7,099 bases of DNA. It comes from an uncultured Lachnospiraceae bacterium (GTDB taxonomy: Bacteria > Bacillota > Clostridia > Lachnospirales > Lachnospiraceae). This document shows positions 5,472 through 7,099 of the stretch, in pieces. The notes under the pieces are model-generated. The model did no database searches and had not been told where the DNA came from. It saw only the letters and a program-made list of their open reading frames with translations. Where the stretch lies: the NCBI GenBank assembly GCA_910588535.1, contig CAJUOO010000100.1:1-7099 (forward strand), given 5' to 3'. The translations under genes were made by a program, and so were the position numbers. Numbering within the stretch: position 1 is the stretch's first letter; each line of letters starts with the position of its first letter.

Positions 5472-5500
5472 TTTTCAAATCAAGAAAATTCTGTTATACT
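5472..5500 (+). promoter_or_regulatory. Extended -10 promoter for rdgB and the second phosphoesterase
   Basis: TTTTCA (5472-5477) and TATACT (5495-5500) are 17 bases apart, with TG at 5492-5493 giving an extended -10 (TGTTATACT). The -35 lies in a small inverted repeat, TTTGAAA (5457-5463) and TTTCAAA (5473-5479), which could be an operator. The expected start near 5507 leaves a short leader before GTG 5530. This also rules out a GTG start at 5452 for rdgB, because it would lie upstream of the promoter. Confidence 0.65.
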
Positions 5501-5516
5501 GTGAGGAAGATAGCAC

Positions 5517-5523
5517 AGGGAGG
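5517..5523 (+). promoter_or_regulatory. Ribosome-binding site deciding the rdgB start
   Basis: AGGGAGG ends six bases before GTG 5530 and nine before TTG 5533. Both are in the rdgB frame and give a protein starting just before the conserved FATGNK motif. Confidence 0.75.
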
Positions 5524-5529
5524 ATAGTT

Positions 5530-6168
5530 GTGTTGGAGAAGAGAATAGTATTTGCTACAGGGAATAAAGATAAGATGAAGGAGATTCGCCAGATTCTTGT
5601 CGAGCTGGAACAGATGGGCTGGGAGCTCCTTTCCATGAAGGAGGCAGGGCTTTTTGCCGAGATTGAAGAAAATGGCAGAACATTTGAGGAAAATGCGATT
5701 ATCAAGGCAAAGGCAGTGGCAGAGCTTGCCGCTAAAAGTGGGATGGAGGCAGTTGTACTTGCAGACGATTCAGGGCTTGAGGTCGATTATATGGATAGGC
5801 AGCCGGGTGTTCTGTCCGCGCGTTTTTTGGGAGAGTCCACGTCCTATTCTGTCAAAAACAAATATATCTTAGACAGGCTGGCAGAGGCAGAGGGTGCTGA
5901 GCGCAGCGCGAGATTTGTGTGCGTGATCGCTGCTGTGCTGCCAGACGGCGAGGTTGTTACAGAAAAAGCCTGCGTGGAGGGGCAAATTGCATATCAGGAG
6001 GAGGGAGAGGGAGGATTTGGCTATGATCCCATTTTCTATCTTCCAGAATATAAAACGACGACGGCGGGATTGTCCCCAAAAGAGAAGAATAAAATCAGCC
6101 ACCGCGGAAAGGCTCTGAGGCAGATGAGGGAAAAATTGAAACAGAGATACGAGGAGGGGCGCGCCTGA
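5530..6168 (+). CDS. rdgB: RdgB/HAM1 family XTP/dITP pyrophosphatase
   Basis: The 212-residue product (GTG start) removes pyrophosphate from non-canonical purine nucleotides such as dITP, XTP and dHapTP, keeping them out of DNA and RNA. Visible family motifs are FATGNKDK (residues 8-15, phosphate-binding loop), TFEENAIIKA (51-60), LADDSGLEVD (78-87, with acidic residues that bind the divalent metal and act in catalysis), PGVLSARF (92-99), GGFGYDPIF (161-169) and KISHRGKA (188-195, base specificity). Length is close to the usual 190-205. The start is set by AGGGAGG at 5517-5523, and TTG 5533 is an alternative. A promoter precedes it, and a YfcE/YsnB-type phosphoesterase gene follows after 32 bases. 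This pair is conserved as ysnA-ysnB in B. subtilis, which supports an operon. Confidence 0.95.
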   Translation: MLEKRIVFATGNKDKMKEIRQILVELEQMGWELLSMKEAGLFAEIEENGRTFEENAIIKAKAVAELAAKSGMEAVVLADDSGLEVDYMDRQPGVLSARFLGESTSYSVKNKYILDRLAEAEGAERSARFVCVIAAVLPDGEVVTEKACVEGQIAYQEEGEGGFGYDPIFYLPEYKTTTAGLSPKEKNKISHRGKALRQMREKLKQRYEEGRA

Positions 6169-6200
6169 GCGGAGGCGCCTGTGTCGGAATCGAGGTTGAG

Positions 6201-6680
6201 ATGCGGATATTAATAGTGAGTGATACACATAGAAAACATGCGAATCTGGAGAAGGTGCTTAAGAAGGTGAAGCCGTTGGATCTGATGATTCATCTGGGAG
6301 ATGCAGAGGGCACTGAGGATTATATCGAGGCAGTTGCAGACTGTCCTGTGGAGATTATCGCGGGAAATAACGACTTTTTTTCAAAACTGGCGAAGGAAAC
6401 AGAGCTGCAGATAGGAAGATACAGAGTATTTTTGACACATGGGCATTATTATTATGTCTCTGTCGGCATGGAGCATTTGTGCGAGGAAGCCAGAGCGCGC
6501 GGGGCAGATATTGTGATGTATGGGCATACGCACAGGCCGTGTATTGAGTATATGAATAAGCTGGTAGTGCTGAATCCGGGAAGCATCTCTTATCCAAGGC
6601 AGGAAGGAAAACGTCCCTCATATATTATGATGGAAATCGACAGAGCAGGGCAAGCACACTATACATTAAATTATTTATAA
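6201..6680 (+). CDS. YfcE/MJ0936/YsnB family metallophosphoesterase
   Basis: The 159-residue product is a compact calcineurin-like phosphoesterase. Metal and active-site residues visible are D8 and H10 (SDTHR), D34 (HLGD), N56 (GNND), H80 (THGH), and H109 and H111 (YGHTH). NPGSISYPRQEGKRPSY near the C-terminus is family-typical. It lacks the extended YHGPRNDLP segment of the upstream yfcE product, so the two are paralogues of different subgroups rather than recent duplicates. GAGG (6192-6195) lies five bases before the ATG. Its position right after rdgB matches B. subtilis ysnA-ysnB, so a role near nucleotide-pool cleaning is possible (inference); no substrate can be read from sequence. I see no clear intrinsic terminator after the stop, so some read-through into the tRNA cluster promoter region is possible. 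Confidence 0.92.
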   Translation: MRILIVSDTHRKHANLEKVLKKVKPLDLMIHLGDAEGTEDYIEAVADCPVEIIAGNNDFFSKLAKETELQIGRYRVFLTHGHYYYVSVGMEHLCEEARARGADIVMYGHTHRPCIEYMNKLVVLNPGSISYPRQEGKRPSYIMMEIDRAGQAHYTLNYL

Positions 6681-6709
6681 ATTTGTAATCCATTTTTTTC
6701 AAAAAAGTG

Positions 6710-6738
6710 TTGACAAGTCGTGTTTCATATTATATAAT
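6710..6738 (+). promoter_or_regulatory. Perfect-consensus sigma-A promoter for the Pro-Gly-Arg tRNA cluster
   Basis: TTGACA (6710-6715) and TATAAT (6733-6738) are separated by 17 bases. The -35 is followed by AGT, as in the promoter at 161-189. The predicted start near 6745 is about 31 bases before mature tRNA-Pro. All tRNAs from 6776 to the window end are probably on this transcript. Confidence 0.9.
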
Positions 6739-6775
6739 TTACCTTGCGTCACGGAAAGAGTGAGTAAGAGCAGGA

Positions 6776-6850
<75 letters not shown>

Positions 6851-6863
6851 TTGTATAAGTTCT

Positions 6864-6934
6864 GCGGGTGTAGTTCAATGGTAGAACACTAGCCTTCCAA
6901 GCTAGATACGTGGGTTCGATTCCCATCACCCGCT
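6864..6934 (+). tRNA. tRNA-Gly (anticodon TCC)
   Basis: Acceptor strands GCGGGTG (6864-6870) and CACCCGC (6927-6933) pair fully, and the discriminator is T6934. The anticodon stem CTAGC/GCTAG closes a loop with TCC at 6896-6898, reading GGA and GGG. The T arm has a TTCGATT loop. CCA is not encoded. Its 3' end runs directly into a tandem array of hairpin units that copy its acceptor stem. Confidence 0.97.
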
Positions 6935-7014
6935 TGCGGGTGTATTCACTCGCTTGTGGGTGTATTCACCCGCTTTCGGATGTATTCACTCACTTGTGAC
7001 TGCATTCGTCTGCA
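6935..7014 (+). repeat. Tandem 20-base acceptor-stem-like hairpin units after tRNA-Gly
   Basis: Four units start at 6935, 6955, 6975 and 6995. Each is T, a 7-base left arm, a 4-base loop, a 7-base right arm and a final T or A. Left arms are GCGGGTG, GTGGGTG, TCGGATG and GTGACTG. Loops are TATT, TATT, TATT and CATT. Right arms are CACTCGC, CACCCGC, CACTCAC and CGTCTGC. Units 1 and 2 fold into 7-bp stems with one G-T pair each; units 3 and 4 are decayed. The arms match the two acceptor strands of tRNA-Gly (left 7, 6, 5 and 4 of 7; right 6, 7, 5 and 4 of 7). A weaker fifth unit may extend from 7015 to the start of tRNA-Arg. Confidence 0.85.
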
Positions 7015-7028
7015 TTGGTGAGATTTCA

Positions 7029-7099
<71 letters not shown>

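Noticed and set aside
5452..5529. N-terminal extension of rdgB from GTG 5452
   Set aside because: It lies upstream of the promoter, lacks a ribosome-binding site, and the added residues precede the conserved N-terminal motif of the family.
6158..6179. GC-rich hairpin at the end of rdgB (GGCGC/GCGCC) as a terminator
   Set aside because: The stem is only about five pairs with a 12-base loop and no T run, and the next operon gene starts 20 bases later.
6691..6709. T7-C-A6 stretch after the second phosphoesterase as an intrinsic terminator
   Set aside because: It would be an A-T-only stem with almost no loop and no T tail; it is more likely the A/T-rich upstream part of the tRNA promoter.
6935..7014. 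20-base tandem units considered as a CRISPR array
   Set aside because: There are no spacers: the units are contiguous, diverged and self-complementary, and no cas gene is present.
6927..7014. tRNA-Gly 3' end considered as an integration (att) site
   Set aside because: The copies contain only acceptor-stem arms rather than a long 3' tRNA duplication, and there is no integrase or foreign gene nearby.

Overview
The window looks like an ordinary chromosomal segment of a low- to mid-GC Gram-positive anaerobe. It most resembles the Clostridia, probably Lachnospiraceae. The grounds are strong AGGAGG-type ribosome-binding sites, TTG and GTG starts, consensus TTGACA/TATAAT promoters, tRNA genes without encoded CCA, a DUF1700/HAAS-type membrane protein, a secreted papain-like protease with a copper-amine-oxidase-type N-terminal domain, and the rdgB-phosphoesterase gene pair known from Bacillus subtilis (ysnA-ysnB). 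The genus cannot be named from sequence alone. All confidently called genes are on the + strand.

Layout. Bases 1-331 hold the end of a tRNA cluster: a partial tRNA-Val(TAC), tRNA-Leu(TAA), and tRNA-Arg(ACG) with its own perfect-consensus promoter and an intrinsic terminator. A DUF1700-like membrane protein follows (420-878). Next is a 424-base stretch without a confident gene (879-1302), which carries two long hairpins. It leads to a 64-residue Asn/Gln-rich repeat protein (1303-1497) closed by a strong palindromic terminator. A single-domain rhodanese (1610-1921) precedes a tightly packed set: yfcE phosphodiesterase (2002-2547), a THUMP-domain RNA methyltransferase (2560-3735) and a secreted papain-family protease (3732-5432). 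A new promoter at 5472-5500 drives rdgB (5530-6168) and a second YfcE/YsnB-type phosphoesterase (6201-6680). A second perfect-consensus promoter then starts another tRNA cluster: Pro(TGG), Gly(TCC) and a partial Arg(TCT).

Functionally this is mostly housekeeping: translation (tRNAs, rRNA methylation), nucleotide-pool cleaning (RdgB) and small metal-dependent phosphoesterases. One exported protease is embedded in the methyltransferase operon, and one small low-complexity protein may be spore-related (inference).

The most unusual signal is between tRNA-Gly and tRNA-Arg(TCT), at 6935-7014. Four 20-base units in perfect register each look like the tRNA-Gly acceptor stem closed by a four-base loop (7-base left arm, TATT or CATT, 7-base right arm, one discriminator-like base). 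Similarity to the real tRNA acceptor stem falls off with distance from the tRNA. The second place worth a look is 880-1084: two 14-bp hairpins flank a linker with two G4 boxes, the minus-strand reading resembles a small regulatory RNA gene, and the plus strand has a 41-codon hydrophobic ORF starting inside the second hairpin.
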